DNA of 64,000 nucleotides, taken from NCBI RefSeq assembly GCF_900170035.1, contig NZ_LT828564.1, forward strand, positions 1 through 64,000. Reading direction: 5' to 3'. Below the pieces are notes generated by a model. It worked only from the letters and a program-made list of their open reading frames with translations. It was not told the origin of the DNA and did no database searches. Source of the stretch: Desulfamplus magnetovallimortis (GTDB taxonomy: Bacteria > Desulfobacterota > Desulfobacteria > Desulfobacterales > Desulfobacteraceae). The translations under genes and the position numbers were made by a program. This document shows positions 8,058 through 19,000 of this stretch, piece after piece. Numbering within the stretch: position 1 is the first letter of the stretch; each line of letters begins with the position of its first letter.

Positions 8058-9053
8058 TCATTCCCCTTTAAGAATAACTTCTTCATAAAGGGTAATACCG
8101 AATTTATCCTTGATTTTGGCTTTTACAATCTCATTGAGGCTTAAAATATCCTTTGCAGTTGCATTGCCCATATTAACTATGAAATTGGCATGGATATCAG
8201 ATATCATGGCATCGCCTACTCGATGTTTTTTTAGGCCTGCCTTGTCAATGAGTGCACCTGCACTCTCTCCTGTTTGTGGATTTTTGTAAAAGCAGCCGGC
8301 AGATGGCACTCCATGCGGCTGTGAATGCTTCCGTTTTTCCATCAGGGTTTGCCAGGATGCTATGATTTTGCTCTTTTCTTCTTTTTTCATCAAAAATGAT
8401 GCTTTGAGCATCATTGGAGAACGGGGTGAATTCTTTGAAGCACAATCACATTCCAGGGAAGGGAATTGGGTTTTACGATGCGAAAATACAAGTTGTGATC
8501 TGTGAAGCTTCTCAACTGTTCCATCATCTTTTAGCATATCAATGGAGTAAAGATAGTCGGACATTGTTCCCATACCTGTTCCAGCATTCATCATAACAGC
8601 TCCGCCAACTGTTCCTGGAATACCTGCTGCAAAACTTAAATCCCCAAGTCCCCAGGCCATGGTTCTTTTGCAAAGGGTGGAAAGTCTTGTGCCCGCTGAT
8701 GTTGAGACAATAAATTCATCTCCATCCCTGTCATTGATTTCAATTTCATCTTTCATCCCTGCAAGGGAGAGCACAAGCCCCCTGATCCCTTTATCCCTTA
8801 CAAGAATATTTGTGCCACTGCCCATTATTGTGCATTGAAGAAAATTTTCTCCTGCAATTTCAAGGATCTGTTTAAGTTCATCCGAATTTGCAGGCCGTGC
8901 AAAATAGTCGGCAGGCCCTCCAATTTTGAATGAAGTGCAGGATTTCATCATTACATTTTTGCCAACAGGCAGGTTCAGAGGAAATTTGATATCTTTTTCC
9001 AGCTTTTTATCATTACATGATTTCAAGAAGCTTTTCTCCAACTCTGTAAACAT
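8058..9053 (-). CDS. murB: UDP-N-acetylenolpyruvoylglucosamine reductase MurB
   Basis: About 331 residues from the ATG at 9053; a TTG at 9065 is in frame but less likely. It reduces UDP-GlcNAc-enolpyruvate to UDP-MurNAc using FAD and NADPH in the cytoplasm. FAD-binding signatures are CTSFKIGGPADYFARP and IMGSGTNILVRDKGIRGL. The region that usually holds the catalytic serine reads SAGCFYKNP, with Cys in place of Ser; some MurB proteins are thought to use Cys here. The start overlaps the end of murC by 41 bases, indicating translational coupling. A short insertion with CDCASKN near residue 214 is odd. Confidence 0.93.
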   Translation of the reverse strand: MFTELEKSFLKSCNDKKLEKDIKFPLNLPVGKNVMMKSCTSFKIGGPADYFARPANSDELKQILEIAGENFLQCTIMGSGTNILVRDKGIRGLVLSLAGMKDEIEINDRDGDEFIVSTSAGTRLSTLCKRTMAWGLGDLSFAAGIPGTVGGAVMMNAGTGMGTMSDYLYSIDMLKDDGTVEKLHRSQLVFSHRKTQFPSLECDCASKNSPRSPMMLKASFLMKKEEKSKIIASWQTLMEKRKHSQPHGVPSAGCFYKNPQTGESAGALIDKAGLKKHRVGDAMISDIHANFIVNMGNATAKDILSLNEIVKAKIKDKFGITLYEEVILKGE

Positions 9054-10455
9054 TACCGGCACCAAGTGTTAAAACAAGATCTCCGGAAGATATTCTCTTT
9101 TTGAGCACTGTAAGACAACTTTCGGTGTCAGGGACAAACAACACATCTTTATGGCCGTGGTCACGGATGGCCTGACACAGGGACTCTGAGTTTACTCCTT
9201 CAATGGGAGCTTCACTTGCTGCATATATGGGCAGGGATATAAGAATGTCAGAGTGGTTGAAAGCTCTTGTAAAATCATCAAAAAGCGCCCTGGTTCTTGT
9301 GTATCTGTGGGGCTGAAACACCACAACCATCCTTCTGTTCGGCCTGCTCTCCCTTATTGCCTGGAGTGTTGTTGCTATTTCTGTGGGATGGTGGCCATAA
9401 TCGTCCATTACAATTACATCAGAGGAGTTTTCATCGGTAAATATTTTTTCTCCCGAAGTGTGTTCATTATATTTAAGATCAATATATTTAAGATCAATGT
9501 ACCCCTTCACCTCCATACGGCGTTTAACACCCTCTATTTTTTCAAGTGCACATTTAATTGTTTCAAAGGGGACATTCAGTTCAAGAGCAACTGCAATGGC
9601 CGCAAGTGCATTTGATATGTTGTGCCTGCCTGCAAGGCTTAGAGTAACATTTCCAAGGGTTTCGCCGTGGTGGACAACCTGGAAAATTCCGTTGTTGTCC
9701 TTAAAAGAGATATCCCTTGCCTGGAGATCTGCCTGGGCTGTCAATCCAAATGTTGTGTGGCGAACATGAATTTTCGGAAGAATGTCCTGTATATGCTCAT
9801 TGTCAAGGCACAGTACAGCAAGGCCATAGAAAGGTACAGAGTTTATAAATTGTATGAATTTCTCTTTTATATCTTCAATATCTTTATAAAAATCAAGATG
9901 TTCAAGGTCAATATTGGTTACAGCGGCAATTGCAGGGGCATATTTGAGAAAAGATCCGTCACTTTCATCTGCCTCTGCCACAATATACTCACCTTTGCCG
10001 TGGAGTGCATTGGTGCCAAGGCTTTTGAGCAGTCCTCCTATAACAACTGTTGGATCAAGGCCTGCACTGTTGAGAATATGTGCAATCATGGCTGTTGTTG
10101 AGGTCTTGCCGTGTGCCCCTGATACAGCAATGGCATATTTGATACGCATAAGCTCTGCAAGCATCTCCGCCCTTGGTATAATGGGAATTCCGTTATTTCT
10201 GGCTGCTGTGACTTCCGGATTGTCATGGGCAATGGCTGTTGATGTGACAATTACATTTGCATTTTTGATATTGTTCTCATTATGACCCTTGCAGATTGTT
10301 GCCCCAAGGGATTCAAGACGGTCAGTTATGGGAGATATCCTGATATCAGAGCCGGATACATTATAGCCGAGGGTGAGCAGAAGCTCTGCAATGCCGCTCA
10401 TCCCTATTCCACCTATGCCAGTGAAGTGTATGTGATAATTTTTTTGATACATCAA
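9013..10455 (-). CDS. murC: UDP-N-acetylmuramate-L-alanine ligase MurC
   Basis: 480 residues. It adds L-Ala to UDP-MurNAc, the first Mur ligase step. Visible are the Rossmann-like N-terminus IHFTGIGGIGMSGIAELL, the ATP site VSGAHGKTSTTAM (about 112-124), the central EADESDGSFL, and DDYGHHPTE. Between residues 328 and 357 is an insertion with a duplicated YIDLK unit (KYIDLKYIDLKYNEHTSGEK), matching a DNA direct repeat near 9470-9500. It lies 17 bases after murG and overlaps murB. Confidence 0.96.
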   Translation of the reverse strand: MMYQKNYHIHFTGIGGIGMSGIAELLLTLGYNVSGSDIRISPITDRLESLGATICKGHNENNIKNANVIVTSTAIAHDNPEVTAARNNGIPIIPRAEMLAELMRIKYAIAVSGAHGKTSTTAMIAHILNSAGLDPTVVIGGLLKSLGTNALHGKGEYIVAEADESDGSFLKYAPAIAAVTNIDLEHLDFYKDIEDIKEKFIQFINSVPFYGLAVLCLDNEHIQDILPKIHVRHTTFGLTAQADLQARDISFKDNNGIFQVVHHGETLGNVTLSLAGRHNISNALAAIAVALELNVPFETIKCALEKIEGVKRRMEVKGYIDLKYIDLKYNEHTSGEKIFTDENSSDVIVMDDYGHHPTEIATTLQAIRESRPNRRMVVVFQPHRYTRTRALFDDFTRAFNHSDILISLPIYAASEAPIEGVNSESLCQAIRDHGHKDVLFVPDTESCLTVLKKRISSGDLVLTLGAGNVYRVGEKLLEIM

Positions 10456-10472
10456 GGTTCCTTTTCAAGCCC

Positions 10473-11858
10473 CTAAAAAAGCAGCTTTTTATCATTTGCC
10501 ACGTTAATGCATATTTGGGCAATTGTTTCATCTGCATGGGGATGCCCAAGTTTTAAAGCATTTGCTGACATATTTTTCATTAATTCAGGATTTTCATATG
10601 CAAGGGTTATCTTTTCTATAATGTCATCAGGTGAAAGTTCCCTGTCATTAATCATCCAGGCAGCTTCATTATTAACAAGGGAAAGAGCATTAAAAGTCTG
10701 GTGATCATCTGCTGCATGGGGATATGGAACCAGCAAAGAAGGCTTGCCAAGTGCTGTTATCTCCGAAAGTGTCCCAGCACCTGACCGGCATATTACAAGA
10801 TCAGAGATGGCCATAATTTGAGGCATATCATGGAAAAATGCTTTTGCTGTTATTTTGTTGTGGAAGTTGTCCGTTTTCCTCTCTGATGCTGTTTCAGACA
10901 TTTCTGAAGAGAAAAATTTTTCATACTCTTTAATTATACGCTCTTCGTCAAGTGAGCCTGTCTGATGTATAATGTGATATCCTTTTACTGCGCAGCTTAG
11001 GGAATTTTCATTACAATTATTTCTGTTCTTTTGCTTTTCTATTTCTATTTCTTTGTATTTGCCTTTACCGTTAAAATCTTCTTTGTTTTTTGGGTCAGAA
11101 GTAAAGGAGGGATTTTGCCATGAAGTTTTAGACGAGTACACTTTTCTATTAAAGTTTGTATTGTTGATAAAGTTTATCTTTGTAACGGCATCCACAAAAG
11201 CACTGTTAATAGACTTTGCTCCCTGACTGCCTCCAGTAACGAGGATTGTGAATTTTTTGCAGTAGATGTTTTTGTGTTGATCTTCAGATGTTCCAGTTTT
11301 ACCGGAATTACTCTGACATCTATTTAGATGTTTGCTTATGTTTACACTTTGTCTGATGGGATTGCCTGTGTGCAGAGTTGATTTTTTATGCTCAAAACCC
11401 TTTGTATTTTGAAATGATGTAAATATAATATCAACAACTCTGGACAATATCCTGTTGGTAATTCCTGCAATGCTGTTCTGTTCGTGTATGGCCGTTTTGA
11501 TTCCACATAATTTTGCTCCTAAAAGCACAGATCCTGAAGAGAATCCTCCGACACCAATAACCATATCTGGTTTGAAATTTATTATTATCTTTATGGCTTG
11601 CAGAACGGAAACTGGTATCTGTAAAAGGGCTGTTATTTTTTGGAATATACCTTTTCCTTTTATTCCGCTTGAGATAATTTTTTTATGTTTAAATCCGTAG
11701 TTGTCAAGGGTCTTAGTCTCAAACGGTGCGCCTGTCCCCACAAAGAGTATTTGGCTCTCCTGTTCAAGGCGTAAAATAGCCTGGGCAATAGCAATCCCCG
11801 GGAAGAGATGCCCCCCTGTTTTTCCCCCTGCGATTATAAATTTCAATCTTTTTTTCAA
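10473..11858 (-). CDS. murG: MurG GlcNAc transferase
   Basis: 461 residues, about 100 longer than usual. This peripheral membrane enzyme adds GlcNAc to lipid I, making lipid II. The N-terminal glycine loop is AGGKTGGHLFPGIAIA, and the donor site region is VTGGSQGAKSIN and CRSGAGTLSEITALGKPSLL. The extra length comes from two low-complexity insertions: one before VTGGSQG (SNSGKTGTSEDQHKN) and one of about 60 residues after it, rich in Asn, Lys and Glu (KGKYKEIEIEKQKNRNNCNE). Both lie where loops are expected, so the enzyme is probably functional. Confidence 0.93.
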   Translation of the reverse strand: MKKRLKFIIAGGKTGGHLFPGIAIAQAILRLEQESQILFVGTGAPFETKTLDNYGFKHKKIISSGIKGKGIFQKITALLQIPVSVLQAIKIIINFKPDMVIGVGGFSSGSVLLGAKLCGIKTAIHEQNSIAGITNRILSRVVDIIFTSFQNTKGFEHKKSTLHTGNPIRQSVNISKHLNRCQSNSGKTGTSEDQHKNIYCKKFTILVTGGSQGAKSINSAFVDAVTKINFINNTNFNRKVYSSKTSWQNPSFTSDPKNKEDFNGKGKYKEIEIEKQKNRNNCNENSLSCAVKGYHIIHQTGSLDEERIIKEYEKFFSSEMSETASERKTDNFHNKITAKAFFHDMPQIMAISDLVICRSGAGTLSEITALGKPSLLVPYPHAADDHQTFNALSLVNNEAAWMINDRELSPDDIIEKITLAYENPELMKNMSANALKLGHPHADETIAQICINVANDKKLLF

Positions 11859-11911
11859 TGTTTTGCCTTAAAGAAAAAAGCGTAAAGTGAGCATTAAGGA
11901 ATTGATTTTTA

Positions 11912-12068
11912 ATAACCAACATGGCGGTTCACCGCCACAATCGAAGAGATGAAAGTCATTTTAAAACAGCCTGTTACAGAGACTTTCATATAACGTACAT
12001 GGCTGATGACCGCCACAATCGAAGAGATGAAAGTTGTTTTAAAAACAGCCTGTTACCGAGACTTTCAT
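11912..12068. repeat. Hairpin repeat family B, two tandem copies
   Basis: Two units of about 78 bases, 11912-11989 and 11990-12068, in the murG-ftsW gap. Each starts ATAAC(G)..ACATGGC, has a first hairpin (GGCGGTTCACCGCC in copy 1) and then a second, longer hairpin whose arms are TGAAAGTC and GACTTTCA around a TTTTAAAACAGCCTGTTAC core. Related units lie at 23709-23787 and 27173-27250. The remaining 12069-12171 holds a weak TTGGGT/ACCCAA dyad and nothing else I recognise. Confidence 0.85.
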
Positions 12069-12171
12069 ATAAAACTTGCCCATTCACCTCGCCCCCAGAC
12101 ACATTTTACAGACTTGGGAGGGGGAGTTTGGGTAAGTTAATTAAACCCAATTACTAAGCATGACTGATTTT

Positions 12172-13293
12172 CTATGACTTTTTATGGGAACCTATGTTCA
12201 TTAATATGCCCATGCCTGCCATGCTTATTAAAAGGGAAGTGCCGCCATAACTTAAAAAGGGCAGTGTCAGACCTTTTGTTGGCAGAAGTCCCATGGTAAC
12301 CCCTGTGTTTATTGTCACCTGTAGTGCCAGTGCAATGGTGAGGCCGGCTGCTGTTAATGTTCCGAAAAGGGTATCTGCCTCCTTTGCAATGCGCGCTCCT
12401 CTCATAAGTATTATCCCATAAAGTACAAGAATGATAAGTACTCCAAAAAGTCCAAGCTCTTCTCCAATTATTGAGAGTATAAAATCTGTATGTGGTTCCG
12501 GCAGGTAGTGCAGTTTCTGCATGCCAAGACCTATCCCTTTTCCAAAAAGTCCTCCTGAACCAAATGCCTTGAGGGAGTGAGTAATCTGGTACCCTGTATC
12601 CTGGGGATCATCCCATGCATAGAGATATGCAAAGAGCCTTTCCATTCTGTAGGGAATCTTGTACACCTGAAAATAGACAAGTGGTATAATAATGGGGATA
12701 AGGCTTGCCAGATGCAGGAGTCTGACTCCGGCAACAAACATCATTCCCCATGTTATAGCTCCAAGTATAACAACACTGCCAAGATCAGGCTGACTGAGTA
12801 TCAGCAACGATAAAAGTCCAAGCAGTATCAGATGGGGGAAAAAACCCACAAAAAAACGATGTATCTGTTCCTGTTTTTTATTAAGTGAATAAGCAAGAAA
12901 AATCACCATTGCAAGTTTTGTAAACTCTGAAGGCTGAAACGACATTCCGCCAAGTTTTAGCCATCTGTATGCTCCCCCTGCCTTAACTCCCAGCCCTGGA
13001 ATTTTTACAGCAGCAAGAAAAATAAATGCAGATACAAGAATAATATATGCCAGTGGATTGAGTATTTTGTAGGGTACAGAAGCTGCAATAAACATGACCA
13101 GAAAACCCAATGCACAGAATACAAGCTGTTTCTGAACATAGTGAAATGCTGTGCCGTGCTCGGAAAAACTTATTGATGCACTTGCACTGTGTATCATGAT
13201 AAGCCCAAGTCCTGCCAGAATTGCAACCGGAAACAGTATGGCAAGTTCATTGAGGAATGGGTGTATATCTTTTTTTGTTTTGTTTTGTGCCAT
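12172..13293 (-). CDS. ftsW: Lipid II polymerase FtsW (SEDS family)
   Basis: 373 residues with about ten membrane helices. This is the SEDS glycosyltransferase that works with FtsI to make septal peptidoglycan. Typical motifs are GLGVKAGGAYRWLKLGG (about 99-115), PSEFTKLAMVIFLAY, QPDLGSVVILG, and the C-terminal KGLTLPFLSYGGTSLL. It begins one base after the murD stop. FtsW rather than RodA is chosen because of the dcw location. Confidence 0.95.
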   Translation of the reverse strand: MAQNKTKKDIHPFLNELAILFPVAILAGLGLIMIHSASASISFSEHGTAFHYVQKQLVFCALGFLVMFIAASVPYKILNPLAYIILVSAFIFLAAVKIPGLGVKAGGAYRWLKLGGMSFQPSEFTKLAMVIFLAYSLNKKQEQIHRFFVGFFPHLILLGLLSLLILSQPDLGSVVILGAITWGMMFVAGVRLLHLASLIPIIIPLVYFQVYKIPYRMERLFAYLYAWDDPQDTGYQITHSLKAFGSGGLFGKGIGLGMQKLHYLPEPHTDFILSIIGEELGLFGVLIILVLYGIILMRGARIAKEADTLFGTLTAAGLTIALALQVTINTGVTMGLLPTKGLTLPFLSYGGTSLLISMAGMGILMNIGSHKKS

Positions 13294-13294
13294 A

Positions 13295-14683
13295 TCAACT
13301 ATTACATGCTTTTTCGTTATATTTTAGCTTTAAGCCAGCCACCTTTTGCACAAAATCCTCTCCTCTGTGTGCATAACTTTTATACATATCAAAGCTTGCA
13401 CATGCAGGGGAAAGTAAAATGGTATCACCATATGATGCGCTTTCAAAAGCAACTCTTACAGCATCTTCCATGGATAGTGCCATATTGAAATTTGCCCCTG
13501 CATCATAAAGGGCATCCTTTAATTTACTCCTTGCTTGTCCCATTGCAACAATTTGTTTTACTTTTGGTGTAATGAATGGCTTTAAAACTGAAAAATCAGT
13601 GGATTTTTCCTCTCCGCCCATGATCAGTATGATATTGCTTTCAAAAGCTTCAATGGCTCTTATTACTGCATCTGTGTTGGTTGCCTTGGAATCATCGTAA
13701 AAATTAACTCCATTAATGGTCTCCACATACTCTGTTCTGTGTGGAAGCCCCTTAAAATCAGCAAGTATTTTTTTTATGCCTTCATGGGTTCCGCCAGCAA
13801 AGATGGATGCCATTATTGCTGCTTCCATATTTTCACGGTTGTGTTTTCCCAGAAGAGTTGATGCCGACATATCTATTTTAAAATCATTCAATATATTAAG
13901 GTTTGTGATTGAATTAAAGTTGCTGATTAACGGGTTAGCAGAGGCATTAAACAGGCAAATAAGGGATTCAATACCAGAAATACGGGCTTCTGCGTCTGTT
14001 ATGGTACTGTTTATTATTGCATACCCATCCTTTTTCTGGTTTTTGAAGATGCTCCATTTTGATTCTTCATATGCCTTAAAACCAGGGTATCGGTTAAGAT
14101 GATCTTCTGTAATGTTCAGAAGTACTGCCACATCAGGAGCAAAATTTGTGGCTGTATCCAGTTGAAAGCTGCTCACCTCCACAACAACAACATCCGCAGG
14201 TACATCAAATTTACCTCTTATATCTTTTTCAAGGCAAGATATAAGAGGAGTGCCAATATTGCCGCCTGTAAAGACCTTTTTTCCGGATGACTCCAGCATC
14301 TTGCTTACCATTGTTGTGACTGTGGTTTTGCCATTGGTTCCTGTTATTGCAACAACAGGCTTTTTTATTAACTCACAGGCAATGTCCATCTCACCCCTTA
14401 TGGGAATTCCTTTACTGCGTGCCATCTGAAAGGGTTCACTGTTAAGTGGAATTCCAGGGCTTGCCACAACAAGATCTGCACTCTCAAAGGTGCCGAGGTT
14501 GTGAAAACCAATCTCTGTTTTTATACCAAAGGATTCAAGTAGCGGTGCTACATCCTGCCTTGCAGGATCAATATCGGTTGCCGTAACATCATAACCCTGT
14601 TGAGCAAGGAATTTTGATGCAGCAACCCCTGACTTGCCAAGACCTGCAACTACAATTTTTTTTCCCGCTGAAATAGAGTTCAT
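13295..14683 (-). CDS. murD: UDP-N-acetylmuramoylalanine-D-glutamate ligase MurD
   Basis: 462 residues. It adds D-Glu to UDP-MurNAc-L-Ala. Motifs are GLGKSGVAASKFLAQQGYDV at the N-terminus, the ATP loop VAITGTNGKTTVTTM (about 110-124), NITEDHLNRY, HRTEYVETINGVNFYDDSKATN as the segment before the C-terminal domain (split here in the usual way), and LSPACASFDMYKSYAHRGEDF near the end. It lies between mraY and ftsW. The 189-base gap to mraY contains a dispersed repeat. Confidence 0.96.
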   Translation of the reverse strand: MNSISAGKKIVVAGLGKSGVAASKFLAQQGYDVTATDIDPARQDVAPLLESFGIKTEIGFHNLGTFESADLVVASPGIPLNSEPFQMARSKGIPIRGEMDIACELIKKPVVAITGTNGKTTVTTMVSKMLESSGKKVFTGGNIGTPLISCLEKDIRGKFDVPADVVVVEVSSFQLDTATNFAPDVAVLLNITEDHLNRYPGFKAYEESKWSIFKNQKKDGYAIINSTITDAEARISGIESLICLFNASANPLISNFNSITNLNILNDFKIDMSASTLLGKHNRENMEAAIMASIFAGGTHEGIKKILADFKGLPHRTEYVETINGVNFYDDSKATNTDAVIRAIEAFESNIILIMGGEEKSTDFSVLKPFITPKVKQIVAMGQARSKLKDALYDAGANFNMALSMEDAVRVAFESASYGDTILLSPACASFDMYKSYAHRGEDFVQKVAGLKLKYNEKACNS

Positions 14684-14694
14684 TTTTACCTTGA

Positions 14695-14805
14695 TATAGC
14701 TTTCCAGAAAAAAATTTAATTTTGGTCAAAAAAATTAAACCAGATAACAGATAGTTAGACATTTCCATTATCAATTTAATTATCTGGAATACTATAGTAT
14801 AAAAA
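14695..14805. repeat. Dispersed element F, uninterrupted copy
   Basis: About 110 bases in the mraY-murD gap, from atagctttccagaaaa to ctggaatactata. It contains the inverted pair CCAGATAA/TTATCTGG. A second copy lies in opposite orientation at 23601-23810, where a family-B hairpin unit sits inside it. Confidence 0.8.
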
Positions 14806-14872
14806 ATTTTTATCATATCTTCTGCAAAAGCAAGATGTTATGGAAAAGCCCGTCTCAAGTGGGCTAAGTTCT

Positions 14873-15949
14873 TTATCTTATCTTAAGGGTACTTAAGGAT
14901 ACCAGTGCCAGTGTGATGGCAATGATCCAGAACCTTACAATTACCTTGCACTCCGGCCAACCCTTAAGCTCAAAGTGGTGGTGAAGCGGAGCCATTCTAA
15001 AAATTCTTTTTCCATTGCTCATTTTGAAGTAGGCAACCTGGATAATTACGGATAGGGCTTCAATTACAAAAAGACCTCCTACAACAAGCAGAATTATCTC
15101 CTGTTTGGTTACAACTGCAATGGTTCCAAGTATTGCACCAAGTGGAATAGAACCGGTATCACCCATAAAAACCTGTGCAGGATGGGCATTGAACCACAAA
15201 AAGCCAAGCCCTGCTCCGGCAAGAATTCCGCATATGATGGTTATCTCCCCACATGAAGCAATGTGCTGTACCTGTAGATATTTTGCTATATTTATATGAC
15301 TTGCAACATAGGCAAACAGCATGTATGTCACAGCCGCAATGATAATTGGTCCTATTGCAAGCCCGTCAAGCCCGTCTGTGAGGTTAACAGCATTGGATGT
15401 TCCCACAATGATTAATGTTGCAAACGGGATATACCACATACCAAGATCAGGTGAAAGTGTTTTCAGGAAAGGAATGGTAATTCTTGTGCTGAAATCAGGA
15501 CAATTGTATATAAGCCAGCTTATGCCGCCCGCAACTGCCACCTGAAGCATAAATTTCCCCTTTGCAGTAAGTCCCATGTTCCTTTTTTTTATGAGCATCA
15601 TGTAGTCATCAATGAAGCCTATCATGCCAAACGAGAGGATAGAGAGCAGAATTATTGTGACATAGTAGTTGTCAAGTCTTGCCCATAAAAGTATGGATGA
15701 AATTATTGAAAAAAGAATGAGAATTCCCCCCATTGTAGGGGTTCCCTCTTTTTCAAGGTGACTTTTGGGGCCGTCAGCCTGAATGAACTGGCCGATCTGC
15801 ATTCTTGAGAGCCTTTTTATTACATAAGGCCCCAGAATAAAGCAGATAAGAAATGCCGTCAGCCCACCGTATATGGTACGGAAGGTGATATAACGGAAAA
15901 TATTGAGAAAAGAGAGTACGTTATGGAAATTATGAAGTTCGTATAGCAT
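14873..15949 (-). CDS. mraY: Phospho-MurNAc-pentapeptide transferase MraY
   Basis: 358 residues, a polytopic membrane enzyme that transfers phospho-MurNAc-pentapeptide to undecaprenyl phosphate to give lipid I. Visible are GTPTMGGILIL, the Asp pair and basic loop GFIDDYMMLIKKRNMGLTAK, NLTDGLDGLAIG with the catalytic aspartate, and the histidine motif APLHHHFELKGW. It follows the murE-murF fusion after 54 bases. Confidence 0.97.
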   Translation of the reverse strand: MLYELHNFHNVLSFLNIFRYITFRTIYGGLTAFLICFILGPYVIKRLSRMQIGQFIQADGPKSHLEKEGTPTMGGILILFSIISSILLWARLDNYYVTIILLSILSFGMIGFIDDYMMLIKKRNMGLTAKGKFMLQVAVAGGISWLIYNCPDFSTRITIPFLKTLSPDLGMWYIPFATLIIVGTSNAVNLTDGLDGLAIGPIIIAAVTYMLFAYVASHINIAKYLQVQHIASCGEITIICGILAGAGLGFLWFNAHPAQVFMGDTGSIPLGAILGTIAVVTKQEIILLVVGGLFVIEALSVIIQVAYFKMSNGKRIFRMAPLHHHFELKGWPECKVIVRFWIIAITLALVSLSTLKIR

Positions 15950-16003
15950 GTTCTATCCGTTTGTTCTGGGGTTTCAGTGGCTGTTTGACGCAAGTAGCGT
16001 AAG

Positions 16004-19000
16004 TCAAGATAAAAGTGTATTGAGGATCTCTTCCATTTTCATGCCTCTTGAGCCTTTAATTAATATACAGATCTCTTTGGCATTTTCTTTTTTGCTCTTT
16101 TCAATGTATTCTGTAAGACTTTTGGTTATTTCACTTTTTGTGCCATTGAATAGAACATCCCTGGCAAGACCTGCATGCAGGGCACCTTTTATAATATCTT
16201 CAGATCTTTCTCCAGATGTATAAAGTCTTGATATTGAAGCATTTGCAGCCGCTTCCCCTACGCTGAAATGAAGAGCTGGGCTTTGTTCTCCAAGCTCCAG
16301 CATATCTCCAAGTACAGCAATGGCCTCTTTGCCTGAGCTGAGCTTCTGCAATGTGGCAATAGCACCTTTGACAGACGCAGGGTTTGCATTGTAGGTGTCG
16401 TCAATCAGAGTCAGATGCCCTTTTTTTATTATGTTCATCCTGCCTTTGACGGGCTGGAAAATTGACAATCCATCTTTGATTTCACTTATGGATATTCCGG
16501 CAGCAAGTGCAGCAGAGCAGGCTGCAAGTGCGTTGTCGAGCATGAAAGTTGCTGGGGAGTTTATGAAAAGAGTTTCATTCTTGAATCTGTAACCGCTCAA
16601 GGATGTGGAAATAGTGAATGAGATTCCGTTACCTGTGAACTCTTTTTTTTCTTCAGTGACAAAAAAGATATTATTCTCCCCTTTAATTTCAATGTCCGGC
16701 ACCTCTTTTAATTGCGTGCCAAAAAAGATAGTATTGCTTACACGGGGATTATTAGCTCGTTTTTTAAGAATAATCTGTTTGCTCGGATCATTTCCATTTA
16801 TTATAAGGGTGCTTTTATCTTTCATTCCTTCTGATATTTCTGCCTTTGCCATTGCGACATTATCTCTATTTCCCATGCCTTCAAGGTGTGCATCTGCTGT
16901 ATTTGTTATGATTGCAATGTCAGGCATGGCAATTTTTGAAAGTCTTGATATTTCACCAGGATGATTCATTCCCATTTCCACAACTGCCCATTCATGGTGA
17001 CCGGATAGTTTAAGAAGTGTGAGAGGCAGACCTACTTCATTGTTGAAATTTCCGGATGTGGAAAGGGTTCTAAATTTCTGACTGAATATGGACGCTGCCA
17101 TTTTTCTTGTGGTTGTTTTCCCGTTTGAGCCTGTAATGGCAAGGACTTGAACGCCTGATCTTATCCTCTGATATCTTGCAAGCATGCCAAGTGCTTCAAG
17201 GGTGTTATTGACCCTAAAAAAAATGGCATCTCCTTTGAGTCTCAGGAAAGTTTTGTCAACTATAAATGCCTTAACCCCTTTTTTGACAAGATCAGGAATA
17301 AAATCGTGGGCATCGAAATTTTCACCTTTTAGTGCAAGGAAAATATCATCTTTTTCTGTGATTCTTGAGTCAGTTGATACTCCTTTAAAGCAGGGTATCT
17401 TGTTTTTTAAAGCATCTTTTGTCCTGGAGGCGCTTTGAAATATGAAGTTTTTATTCTCACTTTCATTCTCCATATTGACCTGATCTGTAAAATCCAGAGC
17501 CTGTGAAATATCGTAAAAAGACCAGGCTATTGGTGAAAAATCACAGTCAGTGTATTTCTCTTTTCTGTTAGAAGATGATTTCTCTTTTCTGTTAGAAGAA
17601 GATTGGCAAAAAGGTTTTGCATCAAATATTGTGGCTGCCTGCCTTAATATCAGGCGGTCATCAAAATCAATTTTTCCACTTTTGATAATCTGATAGGTTT
17701 CATGACCCTTGCCGGCAGCTATTATGATGTCTCCTGGTTTTGATAAGGCCACTGACATTTCAAGGGCCTTTTGTCGGTCAGGTTCAATAATTAGCTCTTT
17801 TGCAGAATAAGTTTTATCTTCACCAATGCTCTTATTTTCAGAAAGGGTAGATGTTTCAGCAGTGGACTTTTTTATGGATGGTGTTACTTTGTTAACTCCA
17901 TCCATGATATCCGCTATTATTGAATCTGGATCTTCGGTTCTTGGATTGTCTGATGTTACAATCAGTATGTCGCTGTATCTTGCAGCAATCTCTCCCATTA
18001 TGGGGCGCTTTGTTCTGTCCCTGTCTCCTCCGCATCCACAAATTGTGATAAGTCGTGCAGGCGCTCTCATTTTCAGGGTTTTCAGGATGGATTCAAGGGC
18101 ATCCGGAGTGTGGGCATAATCTACAAAAATGTGGCGATTACCTCTGTTTTCAACCCTTTCAAGACGGCCTGGTACCCCATGACACGACTCAATACCTGAC
18201 TTTATGAAATTTGTGTCAACTCCAAGGGCATGGGCAGCACCTGCTGCACACAAAATATTTTCAAGGTTAAAATCCCCTGCAAGATTCGATGAAAAAGAGA
18301 ATGAACAGCGATCAATGTGTATATTTCCTTTAAGTCCCTTTATATCATCTTCAATATCACTTGCCGAAACCATTGAGGGGGTTGCAGAAACCATTGAGGA
18401 GGTTGCAGAAACCATTGAGGGGGTTGCCGAAACCATTGAAGGGGTTGCTGTAGGCTCTTTTTTCCCAGAAAAATTATCTCTTTTATGCTGGCGGGCTTCT
18501 GTGCAAAGGTGGTTTTTTGTGTTAAGGCCGTTTAGTGTGGCGCAAAGGTGATTGTCTGCTTTAAGGCAGGTTACTGTGGTGGAGTCTGCCGGAAGCAGGG
18601 AAGAAAGCTCTTTGCCATAGTCATCTTCAATATTGATGACAGATTTTCCATTCTTGCCACCTCGTTTCAGCAGTTTTGTAAAAAGCCTTTTCTTGCAGGC
18701 AAAGTATGCTCCCATGTTTTTGTGGTAATCAAGGTGATCACGGGTAAGATTGGTGAATATGGCAACGTCAAAAGCACACTCTCTGACCCTGTGAAGATCA
18801 ATGGCATGGGAAGATACCTCCATTATTACATGGGTTACACCTTGGTTTTTCATATCAGAGAGAATTCTGTGCAGATCAATTGATTCAGGAGTAGTAACGG
18901 GATTATCAAATGTCTGGCCTTTATATCTGTAATTGAGAGTGCCTATAACTCCTGTCTCAAAACCTGCCTCATTAAAGATGTTTTCAAGCAGCCAGGCAGT